The notes: generated by a model from the sequence alone, not told the origin. A stretch of DNA of 64,000 nucleotides from Virgibacillus sp. SK37 (GCF_000725285.1 NZ_CP007161.1:2146213-2210212); one strand, 5' to 3'; positions 45,675 through 55,609 are shown, numbered from the stretch's first letter. Translations and numbers: made by a program.

Positions 45675-45689
45675 AATTGCGATAAAATA

Positions 45690-47768
45690 TTAGGTTTGCG
45701 GCTTTTCTTTATATTCGCAATTTGTACATTGAATTTGTGTTTCTTTTTTGCTCTTCTTCTCTACTAACAAAGCATCGCATTTTGGGCAAGGACGTGATAT
45801 TGGCTTATCCCAAGAAATAAAATCACATTCAGGATAACGATCACAACCATAGAATACTCTACGTTTTTTAGTTTTGCGTTCGACCACATTACCTTCTTTA
45901 CATTTTGGACATGTAACCCCTATTTCCTTAAGAATTGGCTTTGTGTTTCGACATTCAGGAAAATTCGAACAAGCTAGGAACTTTCCATATCGTCCCATTT
46001 TATAGACCATTTCATGCCCGCAATTTTCACAGTCAATGCCAGCTGGTTCATCACGAATCTCTACTTTTTCCATTTCTTTTTCTGCTATTTCCAATCTTTT
46101 CTCAAAATCCTGGTAAAACTCATCAATAATCTTTACCCACTCTGTTTTCCCTTCCTCAATGGCATCTAAATCACCTTCCATTTTGGCTGTAAAGGTTGCA
46201 TCAATAATCTCAGGGAAAAATTCGTCGACTAGTTCAAGGACAATGGTCCCTAATTCGGTTGGGATAAACCGTTTGTTATCAATGGTAACATATCCTCTTC
46301 GTTGAATGGTATCTAAGGTTGGTGCATAAGTGGAAGGTCTGCCAATCCCTAATTCTTCCATAGTACGCACTAATCTTGCTTCTGTATATCTTGGAGGAGG
46401 CTGTGTAAAATGTTGATTCGGCTTTATTTCTTTGGCGCTTACTTCCATACCTTCTGTTAAATCAGGTAAATATTTATCGTCTTCTTTTTTCTGGTCATCA
46501 TTGCCTTCAACGTAAACTTTCATAAACCCTTTAAATTTTATTTTGGATCCAGTAGCTCTAAACTCGATTCCATTGTTTACTAAGTGGACGGTCATGGTGT
46601 CCAGTATTGCTGGCGCCATTTGGCTTGCCAGAAATCTTTCCCAAATTAATTTGTATAAACGCAATTGATCTCTGGAAAGAATTGCTTTCATTGTTTTAGG
46701 ATCTCGTAAAACTGAGGTTGGCCGAATAGCTTCGTGTGCATCCTGGGCGCCTTCCTTCTGTTTTGCTTGCTTTAAATTCCCCAGGTAATCTTTTCCATAA
46801 GAATCTTCAATATATCCTTTTGCTTCCTGTACTGCTGTTTCTGAAATTCTGGTAGAATCTGTTCTCATGTATGTTATTAGACCTGTTATTCCGCCAGCTT
46901 TCTTTCCCAAATCTATTCCTTCATACAACTGTTGTGCGACCATCATGGTTTTTTTAGCTTTAAAATTCAGTTTACGAGCAGCTTCCTGTTGTAAAGAGGA
47001 AGTAGTAAATGGTTTTGCAGGATTACGTTTTCGTTCTCTTTTATTTACTTTTTCAATACTAAATTTCTTACTATCCAGCCCTTTAATAATTTGCTTGACA
47101 TCATCTTCTGTTTTAAGTGCTTGTTTTTTCCCTTCGATACCATAAAAAGAACCTTCGAAGCTTTCTTTACCTTTTTCGAATAAACCTTCAATGGACCAAT
47201 ATTCTTCAGGCTTAAAGTTTTCGATCTCTTTTTCACGATCGATAATCATTTTTAATGCTACAGACTGTACACGGCCAGCACTAAGACCTTTCTTTACTTT
47301 CTTCCATAGTAGTGGACTTATGTTGTAGCCTACTAATCGGTCAAGTATTCTTCTTGCCTGCTGAGCATCTACTAAATCTGTGTCAATCGTACGTGGATGT
47401 TTAAAAGACTCTTTAATTGCATCTTTGGTAATTTCATTAAATACAACCCGACATTCTGATTTTTCATCTACATTTAATATATGAGCGAGATGCCAAGCGA
47501 TGGCTTCTCCTTCTCTGTCCGGGTCAGCTGCAAGATATATTTTCTTAGCTTTTTTGGCTGCTGACCGTAAATCTTTTAATACATCACCTTTTCCACGTAT
47601 TGTAATGTATTTTGGTTTAAATTGATCCTCTATATCAACACCCATTTGGCTTTTTGGAAGATCTCGAACATGACCCATGGATGCTTTCACTTTATATTTT
47701 TTCCCTAAATATCGTTCAATTGTTTTAGCTTTTGCTGGTGATTCTACGATTACTAGATAATCTGACAT
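45690..47768 (-). CDS. topA: DNA topoisomerase I TopA
   Basis: TopA relaxes negative supercoils. The 692-residue protein has the TOPRIM domain ([33 protein letters not shown]), the catalytic Tyr in [12 protein letters not shown], and three C-terminal Cys4 zinc motifs (CENCGHEM ... [15 protein letters not shown] ... [15 protein letters not shown] ... CTNCEY). I choose ATG at 47768, preceded by GGGAGGAAATACA; the frame is open five codons upstream. A consensus promoter lies about 55 nt upstream. Confidence 0.98.
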   Translation of the reverse strand: MSDYLVIVESPAKAKTIERYLGKKYKVKASMGHVRDLPKSQMGVDIEDQFKPKYITIRGKGDVLKDLRSAAKKAKKIYLAADPDREGEAIAWHLAHILNVDEKSECRVVFNEITKDAIKESFKHPRTIDTDLVDAQQARRILDRLVGYNISPLLWKKVKKGLSAGRVQSVALKMIIDREKEIENFKPEEYWSIEGLFEKGKESFEGSFYGIEGKKQALKTEDDVKQIIKGLDSKKFSIEKVNKRERKRNPAKPFTTSSLQQEAARKLNFKAKKTMMVAQQLYEGIDLGKKAGGITGLITYMRTDSTRISETAVQEAKGYIEDSYGKDYLGNLKQAKQKEGAQDAHEAIRPTSVLRDPKTMKAILSRDQLRLYKLIWERFLASQMAPAILDTMTVHLVNNGIEFRATGSKIKFKGFMKVYVEGNDDQKKEDDKYLPDLTEGMEVSAKEIKPNQHFTQPPPRYTEARLVRTMEELGIGRPSTYAPTLDTIQRRGYVTIDNKRFIPTELGTIVLELVDEFFPEIIDATFTAKMEGDLDAIEEGKTEWVKIIDEFYQDFEKRLEIAEKEMEKVEIRDEPAGIDCENCGHEMVYKMGRYGKFLACSNFPECRNTKPILKEIGVTCPKCKEGNVVERKTKKRRVFYGCDRYPECDFISWDKPISRPCPKCDALLVEKKSKKETQIQCTNCEYKEKPQT

Positions 47769-47819
47769 TGTATTTCCTCCCAAAATGCACTTGCAAATAA
47801 TAAATGGAAATCTTCACTA

Positions 47820-47848
47820 ATAGTAAATATATACTTCACTTTTGTCAA
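47820..47848 (-). promoter_or_regulatory. Sigma-A promoter of topA
   Basis: The minus strand has a perfect TTGACA (47843-47848), a 17-nt spacer and TACTAT (47820-47825), 51 nt before the topA start and just after the dprA stop. topA promoters are often supercoiling-sensitive; that is not visible here. Confidence 0.75.
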
Positions 47849-47867
47849 ACATACGGTAAATTTTAAT

Positions 47868-48800
47868 TTATAGGAGGGAGAAATTGCTTTGGAGATCTGT
47901 TTCCTGAAGATTACATAGATTATGGCCATGTACATACCATTCCTCGATTATATCATGAGGACCTTTAACAAGCTTAGCCCCTTCTTGAATCAATTTATGG
48001 CATCCTTCGGTTTGAGGTATAAAAGGTGAACCCGGGACAGCAAACACTTCCCTCCCCTGCTCAAGAGCTTGATCTACGGTGATAAGGGTACCGCTTCTTT
48101 CTTTTGCTTCAATTACAAGTGTACCGAAACTAAGCCCACTGATAATGCGATTTCTTTCCGGAAAATGGTATCTTTGTGGAGGAAAATGTGGAGGATATTC
48201 TGATAAAACAAGACCTTGTTTTACCATGTCGTTAAATAAAGGAATATTATGTCGTGGGTAAATATGTCTGAAGCCTCCACCTAGAACGGCGATCGTTTTT
48301 CCCTTATTACTTAAAGTGAGATGATGTGCATAACTATCTATCCCCGCAGCCATGCCACTAATAATAATCCATCCAAGATCGATTAATTCTTCTAACATCC
48401 ATTTTGTCTTTTTTTTACCTTCAATAGATGGATGTCTTGTACCTACTACACTTAATGAAGGTATTTGCTGTAAAAGGGTAACATCTCCAGCTGCATACAG
48501 AACGAGTGGGGCATCAGGAATATGTTTTAATAATAGAGGATAGTCCTTATCAAAAATAGTGAGGATTTTGTATTTGCTTGCGTAGATAGTGAGTTGGTTA
48601 ATAATTGTGTCACTTCGAAGATCATTGTAAAAATAATTACTAGCTTTTGAAGTCAGTGCATATTGTTGAGCAATAGTTGTGGGAGAAAGATGATAGATGT
48701 TATTCAGCTGAGGATCCTTTCTTAGAACATTACGAATAAATCGACGTGTTGAACCCCTACATGCGGAAATATGAATTAATCTGTTTCGAAAAGAGTTCAG
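47868..48800 (-). CDS. dprA: DNA-processing protein DprA (likely CTG start)
   Basis: DprA loads RecA on incoming single-stranded DNA in transformation. The frame gives 310 residues: an N-terminal domain (RLIHISACRGSTRRFI), then the Rossmann fold with LSVVGTRHPSIEGK, IIISGMAAGIDSYAHHL, TIAVLGGGFRHIYPRHN, FPERNRIISGLSFGTLVIEA and VFAVPGSPF, and a C-terminal stretch. An ATG at 48398 would cut off the SGTR-like half and the N-domain. The frame is blocked by TAA directly before CTG 48798-48800, and AAGGAAGGG lies 6 nt upstream of that CTG, so CTG is the most likely start. A mutated ATG that lowers expression is the other reading. Confidence 0.85.
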   Translation of the reverse strand: MNSFRNRLIHISACRGSTRRFIRNVLRKDPQLNNIYHLSPTTIAQQYALTSKASNYFYNDLRSDTIINQLTIYASKYKILTIFDKDYPLLLKHIPDAPLVLYAAGDVTLLQQIPSLSVVGTRHPSIEGKKKTKWMLEELIDLGWIIISGMAAGIDSYAHHLTLSNKGKTIAVLGGGFRHIYPRHNIPLFNDMVKQGLVLSEYPPHFPPQRYHFPERNRIISGLSFGTLVIEAKERSGTLITVDQALEQGREVFAVPGSPFIPQTEGCHKLIQEGAKLVKGPHDIIEEWYVHGHNLCNLQETDLQSNFSLL

Positions 48801-48832
48801 TTAAATCCCTTCCTTTCTAGTAAAAGTATAAT

Positions 48833-48868
48833 AACAGGAACCTGTACGAATATTTCCAGGTTCCTGTT
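48833..48868 (-). terminator. Hairpin terminator of sucCD
   Basis: A perfect 12-bp inverted repeat (AACAGGAACCTG and CAGGTTCCTGTT) with a 12-nt loop starts 14 nt after the sucD stop. The following ATTATACTTTT is a weak U-tract on the minus strand. It separates sucCD from dprA. Confidence 0.75.
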
Positions 48869-48881
48869 TAAAAAGAGCTTA

Positions 48882-49784
48882 TTAATGTGTTTTACATTTT
48901 TCTTTTAAACCATTTTCTTCTAGTGCTTTTATCATCGTTTCGCCCATAACTGCTGGAGTTTGAGCTACTTTGATTCCACATTCATTCATGACACGGATTT
49001 TTTCATCAGCAGTACCTTTGCCTCCTGAAATAATAGCACCGGCATGTCCCATACGTTTTCCTGGAGGTGCAGTAGCTCCGCCGATAAAGCCGACTACAGG
49101 CTTCTTCATATTTGCTTTCACCCATTCAGCCGCCTCTTCTTCTGCAGTACCACCGATTTCCCCAATCATAATTACTGCTTCTGTTTCCGGGTCCTCATTA
49201 AAGGCTTGTAAAACATCAATAAAATTAGTTCCGTTTACTGGATCTCCACCAATTCCTACTGCTGTAGATTGGCCGTAACCTGCTTCAGATAATTGATGCA
49301 CAGCTTCATAAGTAAGTGTTCCTGAACGAGAAACAACGCCAATATGCCCTTTTTTATGAATATATCCAGGCATAATACCTATTTTACATTCCTCTGGCGT
49401 AATAACACCAGGACAGTTAGGACCAACAAGACGTGTTTTCTTACCTTCCATATAACGTTTAACTTTAACCATATCCATAACAGGAATATGTTCCGTAATA
49501 CAGATTGCAAGATCTAATTCTGCATCCACCGCTTCCATAATTGCATCTGCAGCAAAAGGTGCAGGTACATAGATAACGGATGCAGTGGCACCTGTTTGAT
49601 CAACTGCCTCTTTAACTGTGTTAAAAACGGGTACTCCTTCTACTTCTGTACCGCCTTTTTTAGGAGTAACTCCACCAACAATTTTCGTTCCATACTCGAG
49701 CATTTGCTTTGTATGAAATTTTGCTGTTCCACCTGTAATACCTTGGACAATTACTTTTGTATCTTTATTTACATATACACTCAT
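48882..49784 (-). CDS. sucD: Succinyl-CoA ligase (ADP-forming) alpha subunit
   Basis: SucD with SucC converts succinyl-CoA to succinate with ATP formation in the TCA cycle. The 300-residue protein has the CoA-binding domain ([29 protein letters not shown]), [15 protein letters not shown] and the phospho-His motif [17 protein letters not shown]. It follows sucC by 43 nt after the site AGAAAGGACGG. Confidence 0.98.
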   Translation of the reverse strand: MSVYVNKDTKVIVQGITGGTAKFHTKQMLEYGTKIVGGVTPKKGGTEVEGVPVFNTVKEAVDQTGATASVIYVPAPFAADAIMEAVDAELDLAICITEHIPVMDMVKVKRYMEGKKTRLVGPNCPGVITPEECKIGIMPGYIHKKGHIGVVSRSGTLTYEAVHQLSEAGYGQSTAVGIGGDPVNGTNFIDVLQAFNEDPETEAVIMIGEIGGTAEEEAAEWVKANMKKPVVGFIGGATAPPGKRMGHAGAIISGGKGTADEKIRVMNECGIKVAQTPAVMGETMIKALEENGLKEKCKTH

Positions 49785-49827
49785 TTTCGTCCGTCCTTTC
49801 TACATGATCTTATTCCGAATTAAATTA

Positions 49828-50988
49828 CTACTTAACCAAGGAAACTATTTTTTCAGCACCATCAGCCATTGAACCTGCAGATGTGATATTCAAACCAGAC
49901 TCTTCAAGGATTTTCTTGCCTAATTCAACGTTCGTTCCTTCTAAGCGTACTACCAATGGAATTTCAAGACCTACTTGTTTTGTCGCTTCCACAACACCTT
50001 CAGCAATTACATCACACTTCATAATACCACCAAAGATATTTACGAAAATCCCTTTTACGTTGGAATCCGACAGAATAATTTTAAATGCTTCTGTTACCTT
50101 TTCAGCAGTAGCACCGCCCCCAACATCTAGGAAGTTGGCCGGATCGCCGCCATAATGCTTGATAATATCCATCGTGGACATAGCAAGACCAGCACCATTT
50201 ACCATACAGCCAATATTTCCATCTAGAGAAATGTAGCTCAGGTCATATTTTGATGCTTCGATTTCCTTTTCATCTTCTTCGTCAAGATCACGTAATTCCA
50301 TTACATCTTTCTGACGGAACAACGCATTATCATCAAAGTTTAGTTTTGCATCTAATGCAAGAACTTCCCCATCACCAGTAGTAACTAATGGATTAATTTC
50401 AGCAATTGAGCAATCCTTTTCCACAAATGCAGTGTAAAGGCTTGACATAAATTTAACAGCTTTACCGATTAGTTCATCCGGGATATTAATATTAAACGCT
50501 AGTCTTCGAGCTTGATAGCCTGATAGGCCTACTACAGGATCGATCACTTCTTTAAAAATCTTTTCCGGAGTAGCTTCAGCGACTTCTTCAATTTCTGTTC
50601 CGCCTTCTTCTGAAGCCATCATAACTACACGGGATGTGGCACGGTCAAGAACCACTCCTACATAATATTCTTTTTTAATATCACAGCCTTCTTCGATAAG
50701 AAGTCTTTTTACCTCTTTACCTTCTGGTCCTGTTTGATGTGTTACCAACGTTTTACCGAGTATTTCGTCAGCGTATGTACGCACTTCGTCCAAGTTTTTA
50801 GCAATTTTTACGCCACCAGCCTTTCCTCGGCCACCAGCATGGATTTGAGCTTTTACTACAGTAACATCACTTCCCAGTTTCTTTGCAGCTTCCACAGCTT
50901 CATCCACTGTATATGCAACATGCCCATTAGGAACGTTCACGCCGTAGTTTCGCAAGATATCTTTCCCTTGATATTCATGAATGTTCAT
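49828..50988 (-). CDS. sucC: Succinyl-CoA ligase (ADP-forming) beta subunit
   Basis: SucC holds the ATP-grasp domain of succinyl-CoA ligase. The 386-residue protein begins [17 protein letters not shown], has [43 protein letters not shown] and [18 protein letters not shown] choose ATG at 50988, with GGGAGG upstream; the frame is open six codons further. The promoter candidate at 51023-51051 would drive sucCD. Confidence 0.98.
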   Translation of the reverse strand: MNIHEYQGKDILRNYGVNVPNGHVAYTVDEAVEAAKKLGSDVTVVKAQIHAGGRGKAGGVKIAKNLDEVRTYADEILGKTLVTHQTGPEGKEVKRLLIEEGCDIKKEYYVGVVLDRATSRVVMMASEEGGTEIEEVAEATPEKIFKEVIDPVVGLSGYQARRLAFNINIPDELIGKAVKFMSSLYTAFVEKDCSIAEINPLVTTGDGEVLALDAKLNFDDNALFRQKDVMELRDLDEEDEKEIEASKYDLSYISLDGNIGCMVNGAGLAMSTMDIIKHYGGDPANFLDVGGGATAEKVTEAFKIILSDSNVKGIFVNIFGGIMKCDVIAEGVVEATKQVGLEIPLVVRLEGTNVELGKKILEESGLNITSAGSMADGAEKIVSLVK

Positions 50989-51022
50989 CCTTAATCCTCC
51001 CATCAAAATTCACTGCATTTCT

Positions 51023-51051
51023 ATTGTATTAAAAAACAACAAATTTCACAA
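51023..51051 (-). promoter_or_regulatory. Sigma-A promoter candidate for sucCD
   Basis: TTGTGA (51046-51051), a 17-nt spacer and TACAAT (51023-51028) on the minus strand, 35 nt before sucC. The -35 and spacer lie within the hairpin and T-run of the preceding terminator, so upstream transcription would end while passing through this promoter. Confidence 0.55.
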
Positions 51052-51070
51052 GAATAAGGGAAATTTGTTG
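51031..51070 (-). terminator. Intrinsic terminator after the FlhB-like gene
   Basis: CAACAAATTTC and GAAATTTGTTG form a perfect 11-bp stem with a 12-nt loop, followed by TTTTTT on the minus strand. It starts 11 nt after the stop of the FlhB-like gene and ends the rnhB/ylqG/ylqH unit. Confidence 0.85.
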
Positions 51071-51081
51071 TCACAGAATTG

Positions 51082-51363
51082 TTAATGTTTTTCGGTCTGA
51101 CTAAGATTTTTATCAGTATGATAGATAAAAGCAAAGACTTCTGCTACCGCCTGATACAACTCCTCAGGGATTTTTTCATTTATATTAAGTTCAGCAAGAA
51201 GCTCAACAAGAGATGGATCTTCAAGCACCGGAATGTTATTTTCTTTTGCTTTATTAATTATATTCTCAGCTGTTAGACCTTTTCCTGATGCCGAAACTAC
51301 AGGGGCTGTCTGATTACTCTGATCATATTTAAGTGCCGCTGCCTTTTGCACGTGTTTGTTCAT
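51082..51363 (-). CDS. ylqH: FlhB C-terminal domain-like protein (YlqH type)
   Basis: A 93-residue protein resembling the C-terminal half of the FlhB cytoplasmic domain: AAALKYDQSNQTAPVVSASGKGLTAENIINKAKENNIPVLEDPSLVELL and IPEELYQAVAEVFAFIY. It lacks membrane segments and the NPTH cleavage motif. It matches YlqH of B. subtilis in position (between ylqG and sucC). Such orphan FlhB-like proteins can partly replace the cleaved FlhB C-domain in some bacteria. The role here is inferred. It overlaps the previous gene by 4 nt. Confidence 0.88.
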   Translation of the reverse strand: MNKHVQKAAALKYDQSNQTAPVVSASGKGLTAENIINKAKENNIPVLEDPSLVELLAELNINEKIPEELYQAVAEVFAFIYHTDKNLSQTEKH

Positions 51364-53117
51364 ATCCTAAAGTCCACCCCTTTATATGGATGTTGAGTCA
51401 CGCTTTGCTCACCCCTTTTAAACCCTTCGATGTTGCCATTCTTCAGCTGAATATGTGTAAGATTATAGTCTAGCTCTTTAAGCTTATTCTTCAAAACAGT
51501 TTTCAAGCTCTCAGGGAGATGGTTAAGGTGCCCTGATTGATTAAACACTGTAAGGTTAATATTTCTCTTTTGAATATTCATGTCTATAATTGTATCTTTC
51601 AAATTTGCAAGCTCCAAATAAAAAATAATATGACAATAATCCGGGTCGATTTCCCCATTATCTTTTCTTTTCCCTTTAAAATCGAGTTCAAGGTCATTTT
51701 TTAAGCCAATCTTTTCACCTGGTAAGAGAAGATTAGCAGCTATTCCATCAGGAGTATCCATTACTGAATTCAACTGCATCCCATTAATATAATGTAGAAG
51801 CTTTTGACTTTGTTCTGTAATAGAGAGATCGCTATTGGAAAGTATTTGTATTAACAACTGCTTTACAGTTATCTCATTAGTTAGCCCTTTTGATATATTG
51901 TGCTCGTCGTTCAAGCCCATACTACTCAATTGTTGATTTAGATGTAATAAGAACTGTTCCTTAGGTGAAGATAGGGAAAATAGTTGATCCTTATTTATCC
52001 TTCCAAGTAACCTCGTAGCAATGGTATACATGTTTTCATCCGTTAAACTTTCTATAAAAGAAAAAATTCTACCTAATGAAGCTGTATTATTTTGCAGTCT
52101 TGTTGTAATATATTGCTCTTGTTCAACTGTCAATAAAGGAGATATCCTGTCATTGATCTGTTGCCTGAGCTGTTCAAACAATTGTGTAGGTAGCCGTTCA
52201 ATAGATGGCGCAAGGGTTTTCCAAAAGGCTAATGCTTTTTGGGCCTCATCTATTAACATCATTTTATTCTCAACCATTTTAGTAAGTCGGGTAGGTAAGC
52301 TTTCCATTGTGTCTGATCGTATATATTTTAGTACCTCTTCCATTTGATATGGGGATGCTGAATTGACTGGTGCCACTGATTTTTCACCGTCAGTGATACC
52401 TTTTTCTCCTACAATGATTCCAGTAAATCGAAGAAACCTATCCATGTCACTGTCAGTTACTTTCAACTCATTAAATAATTGCCTGCTGATGACATCTTCT
52501 ATACCTCGCGAACGTTGTAACAAGTCATGCAATCGCTCATATAAGACCCGGTGGTTTCCTTTATTTTGCACCTGTTCATATAAGACTTTCAACTCTTCGT
52601 TTAGTGAGGTGTCCCCAAATCTCGTCGCAAAAGCTGCATAGGTTGATGTGGATAAAGGGAATTTCCCCTGGATCATCTTTACTGTTAATTGAATGGCATC
52701 CGTTTTATTTTTTGATTCTCCCACTAGCTGGATTGCTTTAACTAATTGGTGTTTATCAAAAGGGATTCTTTTGCTGATTAATTCATCTACAAGAGAAGTA
52801 GAATATTTGGTTGCTTTTAAACCTAAATGGTTTATCAGCTCATCTAAATTTTCTTTACCCTTGCTTTTACTTATCTTCCCTAACACTTTTAATCGTACCA
52901 TTTGGTCTGTTGAGGTTACCAGAAAATGATATCTTCCACCAATTGTTAAGGAAGCTTCTAATTGGGCATTCATTTTTTTATCTCCAAGCTGGATTAACGC
53001 TTTATTATCAGGATAGATTTTTAAAATATGACCTTTTACAATCTGACCAGACTGTAGCTTAGGTTGACTGGATATTATTTTGGTAGAATGAAATCCATTT
53101 ATTTTAAATGCATCCAA
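51360..53117 (-). CDS. ylqG: FliK-like protein of the ylqG type
   Basis: A 585-residue protein with an N-terminal OB-like stretch (LQSGQIVKGHILKIYPDNKALIQLGDKKMNAQLEASLTIGGRYHFLV), a long helical middle and a C-terminal FliK-like region (CHIIFYLELANLKDTIIDMNIQKRNINLTVFN). It matches YlqG of B. subtilis, a FliK-like protein of unclear function between rnhB and ylqH. The start is TTG at 53117 after GGAGG. Pairing with an FlhB-like gene suggests a small substrate-specificity module outside the main operon. Confidence 0.85.
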   Translation of the reverse strand: MDAFKINGFHSTKIISSQPKLQSGQIVKGHILKIYPDNKALIQLGDKKMNAQLEASLTIGGRYHFLVTSTDQMVRLKVLGKISKSKGKENLDELINHLGLKATKYSTSLVDELISKRIPFDKHQLVKAIQLVGESKNKTDAIQLTVKMIQGKFPLSTSTYAAFATRFGDTSLNEELKVLYEQVQNKGNHRVLYERLHDLLQRSRGIEDVISRQLFNELKVTDSDMDRFLRFTGIIVGEKGITDGEKSVAPVNSASPYQMEEVLKYIRSDTMESLPTRLTKMVENKMMLIDEAQKALAFWKTLAPSIERLPTQLFEQLRQQINDRISPLLTVEQEQYITTRLQNNTASLGRIFSFIESLTDENMYTIATRLLGRINKDQLFSLSSPKEQFLLHLNQQLSSMGLNDEHNISKGLTNEITVKQLLIQILSNSDLSITEQSQKLLHYINGMQLNSVMDTPDGIAANLLLPGEKIGLKNDLELDFKGKRKDNGEIDPDYCHIIFYLELANLKDTIIDMNIQKRNINLTVFNQSGHLNHLPESLKTVLKNKLKELDYNLTHIQLKNGNIEGFKRGEQSVTQHPYKGVDFRI

Positions 53118-53137
53118 TCAGAGAACCTCCTTGTAAA

Positions 53138-53905
53138 TTATATTAAATCTTTTATTGGCGCAAATGACCTTCTATGATGTGGAGTTATACCAAACTCACC
53201 TATTGAGGCAAGGTGCTCTTTTGTTCCATACCCCATATTTGTAGCAAATTTATAAACAGGGTATTCTCTATGTATTTCCTTCATGATACGGTCCCGAGTT
53301 ACTTTGGCAAGCACACTCGCCGCCGCAATTGATATACTTTTAGTATCGCCTTTTATGAGAGGTTTCGATGGACAAGATAAACCTTTCAGTTCAACTGCAT
53401 CTATTAGAACGTAATCTGCACTGGGCTGAAGCTGATTAATTGCTTTGTTCATTGCTGATTTTGTTGCTTCAAATATATTTATAGCATCAATTTGCTCACT
53501 ATTAATAATGGAGATGCCGTAACTGATTGCCTTTTCTGTTATAATTGAATAAAAGCTATCTCTTTGGCTTTCAGTTAATTGTTTTGAATCATTCAATCCT
53601 GGTAATTTAAACTCTTGGGGAAGGATTACAGCTGCTGCAACTACAGGACCAGCCAAGGGACCTCTTCCAGCCTCGTCCACCCCTGCGATTAATTTAAACC
53701 CTTCTTCATAACATTTATTTTCATATGTGCACATTTTCAAAAATGCTTCTTCCAACTCTTTCTCTTTACGCTTTTTATTTTCAAACCGATTCAAAAGTTG
53801 CTGAACACCTTTTCGCTCATCCTTTTTAAGAGTTAAGATTAATTCTTCACTGATTTCTCCTGTATCAAATAAACTCCTTAACTCCTTGATTGATTGTTTT
53901 TCCAC
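53138..53905 (-). CDS. rnhB: Ribonuclease HII
   Basis: RNase HII cuts RNA in RNA/DNA hybrids and single ribonucleotides in DNA. The 255-residue protein has an N-terminal extension (about 1-70) and the catalytic core GVDEAGRGPLAGPVVAAAVIL with the Asp-Glu pair, LIDAVELKG and ASVLAKVTRDRIMKEIHREYP, then YKFATNMGYGTKEHL. The start GTG at 53905 is the furthest upstream with a plausible site. Confidence 0.97.
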   Translation of the reverse strand: MEKQSIKELRSLFDTGEISEELILTLKKDERKGVQQLLNRFENKKRKEKELEEAFLKMCTYENKCYEEGFKLIAGVDEAGRGPLAGPVVAAAVILPQEFKLPGLNDSKQLTESQRDSFYSIITEKAISYGISIINSEQIDAINIFEATKSAMNKAINQLQPSADYVLIDAVELKGLSCPSKPLIKGDTKSISIAAASVLAKVTRDRIMKEIHREYPVYKFATNMGYGTKEHLASIGEFGITPHHRRSFAPIKDLI

Positions 53906-54048
53906 TGGCTTCCCATACCTTTCTTTATCTAAATATATCGGCGATAAATTTTATTTGTTTACAATGTCCAGAAATAAAGATTCTAAATCTCTCAGTGAAA
54001 AAGATAAATCTATACTCTGAAAATTATTTATATACATTATCGTAAAAA

Positions 54049-54105
54049 CAGAAAAGCCGAACTTATCCGAATTTCAATTAGAAAGTCTCGAATGGTCGTT
54101 CGGCT
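54049..54105 (-). terminator. Terminator downstream of rbgA
   Basis: AGCCGAAC and GTTCGGCT (8 bp) bracket a long 35-nt loop and are followed by TTTCTGTTTTTACG on the minus strand. It starts 6 nt after the rbgA stop. The loop contains a further inner pairing (CGAATG/AATTCGG region), so the exact fold is uncertain. Confidence 0.65.
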
Positions 54106-54111
54106 AAAACA

Positions 54112-54978
54112 CTATTCTTCCAATTCCCTTGTATCCTCTGGAGATTCCAATGTGATTCTTCCAAGCCTGCCTGTTCTCAGGTCACGGAGTACAAGATCAG
54201 ACACTTTATCAAAATTGACATTTCCTCCGCTTTCTAAAGCTCCTCTATTCTTGCCGATTGACTCAAATATGTGCAGCATATCTATTGTTTCACCAGAGAG
54301 ATCATACCGTTGTTCAAGTAAACCAGGGTAATGAATTTGCATGTATCTTATAACAAACACAACAATATCCTGTAAAGAAAGTAATTGATCCTTAATTGTT
54401 CCAATGGCAGCAAGTCGATATCCAACAGTTTCATCTTCAAATTTAGGCCATAATATCCCTGGAGTATCGAGTAATTCAAAATCTTTTTTTACTTTGATCC
54501 AAAGTTGTTGTTTGGTTACCCCCGGGCGGTCGCCAGTCTTGGCAATTTTTTTGTTCGCAAGACGATTTATTAAGGTGGACTTACCTACATTAGGGATACC
54601 GATAATCATTGCTCGCGCCGGTCTGGGTTGTATTCCTTTTTTCTTAAGTTTTTCCATTTTTTCTTGTCCAAGCTCTTTTGCTAACTGAATCACTTTATTT
54701 ATATCAGCTTTCTCATTTACATTTACTGCTAAGGATGGAATGGATTGATCGCGAAAATAACTTATCCAATTTTCTGTTTCCTTCTGATCAGCTAAATCCC
54801 TTTTCATTAAAACAACCATCTTCGGTTTATTTTGCAAGACCTGTTGTAACATAGGATTTTGTGATGATAGTGGAGCACGAGCATCCACTAATTCCATTAC
54901 AAAGTCAACTAATTTTAATTTCTCTTCAACTTCACGTTTCGCTTTTGCCATATGGCCAGGAAACCATTGTATTGTCAT
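54112..54978 (-). CDS. rbgA: Ribosome biogenesis GTPase RbgA (YlqF)
   Basis: RbgA is a circularly permuted GTPase needed for late 50S assembly. The 288-residue protein shows the permuted order: G4 (MKRDLAD) near residue 58, then G1 (GIPNVGKSTLINRLANKK) near 127 and G3 (DTPGILWPKFED) near 170, plus the C-terminal RNA-binding domain. Essential in B. subtilis. It starts with ATG 9 nt after lepB. Confidence 0.98.
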   Translation of the reverse strand: MTIQWFPGHMAKAKREVEEKLKLVDFVMELVDARAPLSSQNPMLQQVLQNKPKMVVLMKRDLADQKETENWISYFRDQSIPSLAVNVNEKADINKVIQLAKELGQEKMEKLKKKGIQPRPARAMIIGIPNVGKSTLINRLANKKIAKTGDRPGVTKQQLWIKVKKDFELLDTPGILWPKFEDETVGYRLAAIGTIKDQLLSLQDIVVFVIRYMQIHYPGLLEQRYDLSGETIDMLHIFESIGKNRGALESGGNVNFDKVSDLVLRDLRTGRLGRITLESPEDTRELEE

Positions 54979-54987
54979 ATTTATTAC

Positions 54988-55548
54988 CTACTCTCCTAAT
55001 GTCTGTATCCTCTGAAAAGGCCAATATATAATACTTGTTCTTCCTACAAGCTCATCAATTGGTATGACACCAAGCATGCGACTATCTGTAGAATTGCCTC
55101 GGTTGTCCCCTAAAACAAGCACATGGCCTTCAGGAATGACTTCATGGTTACCGGGAAGTTCCTCCAATGTAAAATCACTGGTAAGAATTTGATATGCTTT
55201 CATATCTTTCTTTTGTTGGTTTAAAAATGGTTCTTCCACCAAGTCCCCGTCAATGTAAAGATTATTATCACTAACCTCCACATGTTCTCCAGGCAAACCG
55301 ATAACTCTTTTAATAAAATCCTTTTCTTCCGAAGCATGAAATACAACTACATCAAATCGTTCGGGCTCGTGTAAACGATATACAAACTTATTTACAATCA
55401 TTTGATCACGGTCGTGTAAGGTCGGCAACATCGAAGGGCCATCTACCACGATAGGAGCGAAAAAAAACATACGCACGATAAATGCTAACCCAAATGCTAT
55501 TAATAAAGCTTTTAACCAATCAAACCATTCATTTTTCTTTTTAGCCAT
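54988..55548 (-). CDS. lepB: Type I signal peptidase (SipS-like)
   Basis: Removes signal peptides from exported proteins. The 186-residue protein has one N-terminal membrane segment (about 11-31), the catalytic Ser39 in DGPSMLPTL, Lys80 in KDFIKRVIGLPGE and GDNRGNSTDSRMLG. It is of the prokaryotic type. In B. subtilis the rplS-rbgA interval lacks a signal peptidase gene as I recall it, but many Bacillaceae have one here. ATG at 55548 follows GGAGG. Confidence 0.95.
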   Translation of the reverse strand: MAKKKNEWFDWLKALLIAFGLAFIVRMFFFAPIVVDGPSMLPTLHDRDQMIVNKFVYRLHEPERFDVVVFHASEEKDFIKRVIGLPGEHVEVSDNNLYIDGDLVEEPFLNQQKKDMKAYQILTSDFTLEELPGNHEVIPEGHVLVLGDNRGNSTDSRMLGVIPIDELVGRTSIIYWPFQRIQTLGE

Positions 55549-55609
55549 GGCGCTTCCTCCGGAATTCTTCTTCCTCTATTGTATCCTTAATTAATTTTCT
55601 ATAAAAGCA

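Noticed and set aside
47868-48398. Truncated dprA beginning at ATG 48398
   Set aside because: The conserved N-terminal half is intact in the same frame up to CTG 48800 with a ribosome binding site, so the gene is not truncated.
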